Positions 63,560 to 64,000 of a stretch of DNA of 64,000 nt are shown piece by piece; position 1 is the first letter of the stretch, and every line of letters begins with the position of its first letter. The stretch covers positions 62,001-126,000 of the forward strand of contig JAHBUH010000001.1 of NCBI GenBank assembly GCA_019638185.1, written 5' to 3'. The translations under genes and the position numbers were made by a program. The notes below the pieces were generated by a model. The model made no database searches. It worked only from the letters and a program-made list of their open reading frames with translations, and was not told the origin of the DNA. This stretch comes from Leadbetterella sp. (GTDB lineage Bacteria > Bacteroidota > Bacteroidia > Cytophagales > Spirosomataceae).

Positions 63560-64000
63560 ATGAGGAAAATACTTTTACTGTTGCTTCTTTTGACAGGGCA
63601 GGCGGCGGTTTTTGCACAGCCCAATCAAAACGGCGTGCAGGATAAACGCCCCGGCTATTTCCTGTTCAAAAATGCTACCATCCATGTGGATCCGGGCACC
63701 GTTCTGGAAGACGCATGGCTTCTGATCAAAGAAGATAAAATTGAAAAGGTAGGGAAAAACTTTGACTACCCGAAATCCGCCCGGGTGATTGACCTCCAGG
63801 GCCGGCACATCTATCCCTCTTTTGTAGACATCTATTCGGATTACGGCCTGCCTGAGCTGAAGCGCCCTATGGGTGGCGGCCGCGGCGGTGCTGCCATGAG
63901 CTTCGAGTCGGAAAAGAAGGGGGCCTATGCCTATAATCAGGCCATCAAACCGGAAGTAAAGGCGGCTGAGGTCTTCGTCATTAACCCCAAAGCGGCCGAT
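63560..64000 (+). CDS. Secreted amidohydrolase family protein, partial at window edge
   Basis: The first 147 codons of a gene that continues past the window. A signal peptide (MRKILLLLLLLTGQAAVFAQ) is followed by the amidohydrolase N-terminal beta-sandwich: FKNATIHVDPGTVLEDAWLL and VIDLQGRHIYPSFVDIYSDYG. In most amidohydrolases the latter reads PGxIDxHxH; here it is PSFVDIYSDYG, so the metal-binding His pair is replaced. This is typical of a Bacteroidota subgroup of large periplasmic amidohydrolase-like proteins. A Gly-rich stretch (RPMGGGRGGAAM) follows. Activity cannot be judged from this part. Confidence 0.85.
   Translation, partial: MRKILLLLLLLTGQAAVFAQPNQNGVQDKRPGYFLFKNATIHVDPGTVLEDAWLLIKEDKIEKVGKNFDYPKSARVIDLQGRHIYPSFVDIYSDYGLPELKRPMGGGRGGAAMSFESEKKGAYAYNQAIKPEVKAAEVFVINPKAAD

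Overview
The window looks like chromosomal DNA of a Bacteroidota bacterium, probably Chitinophagales or a close relative. It has roughly balanced base composition. Starts lack Shine-Dalgarno sequences, and several genes are preceded by the Bacteroidota -7 box TAnnTTTG, in one case with a TTTG element 20 bp upstream. Gene content also fits: tandem ~800-residue double-FtsX permeases that start MIRNYFKIAWRNL and end NPVKSLRTE, an NtrBC-type pair with a GAFTDA activator, and an mrdA-rodA pair.

Layout. 1-6.8 kb: housekeeping and small genes. These are a tandem-domain Uma2 nuclease cut by the window edge, a YrdC/Sua5 protein, an M20 amidohydrolase, a GDPD lipoprotein, rpsT, radC, a rhodanese, a 40-residue membrane protein, and an Nramp-like carrier without the usual metal motifs. 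6.9-12.4 kb: a complete RND efflux operon (adaptor, pump, TolC), followed by a group III truncated haemoglobin. 13.0-14.8 kb: pxpA and pxpC of 5-oxoprolinase without pxpB; pxpC carries an internal 66-bp tandem repeat. 14.9-15.5 kb: DUF488 and GNAT genes.

15.6-56.9 kb is the centre of interest: one large export locus. A sigma54-type response regulator and its histidine kinase are divergent from a same-strand run of 18 genes: HlyD adaptor, ABC ATPase, fourteen consecutive full-length double-FtsX permeases, a second ABC ATPase and a TolC channel. The permeases share ends and transmembrane/coupling segments but have strongly diverged periplasmic domains. Gene-spacer-gene junctions fall into two sequence classes, and the class extends into synonymous positions of the flanking genes, which suggests growth by duplication or recombination at junctions. 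One permease (30335-32686) has different base composition. Related palindromic elements lie just outside each end of the effector operon. The simplest reading is a regulated set of fourteen alternative membrane exporters sharing ATPases, adaptor and outer-membrane exit duct; substrates cannot be read from sequence.

57.0-64 kb: a secreted glycoside-hydrolase-like gene interrupted by one in-frame TGA, the cell-elongation pair mrdA-rodA, a convergent alpha/beta hydrolase and sugar-nucleotidyltransferase-like pair, and the start of a secreted amidohydrolase. No rRNA, tRNA, CRISPR array or transposase gene was seen.
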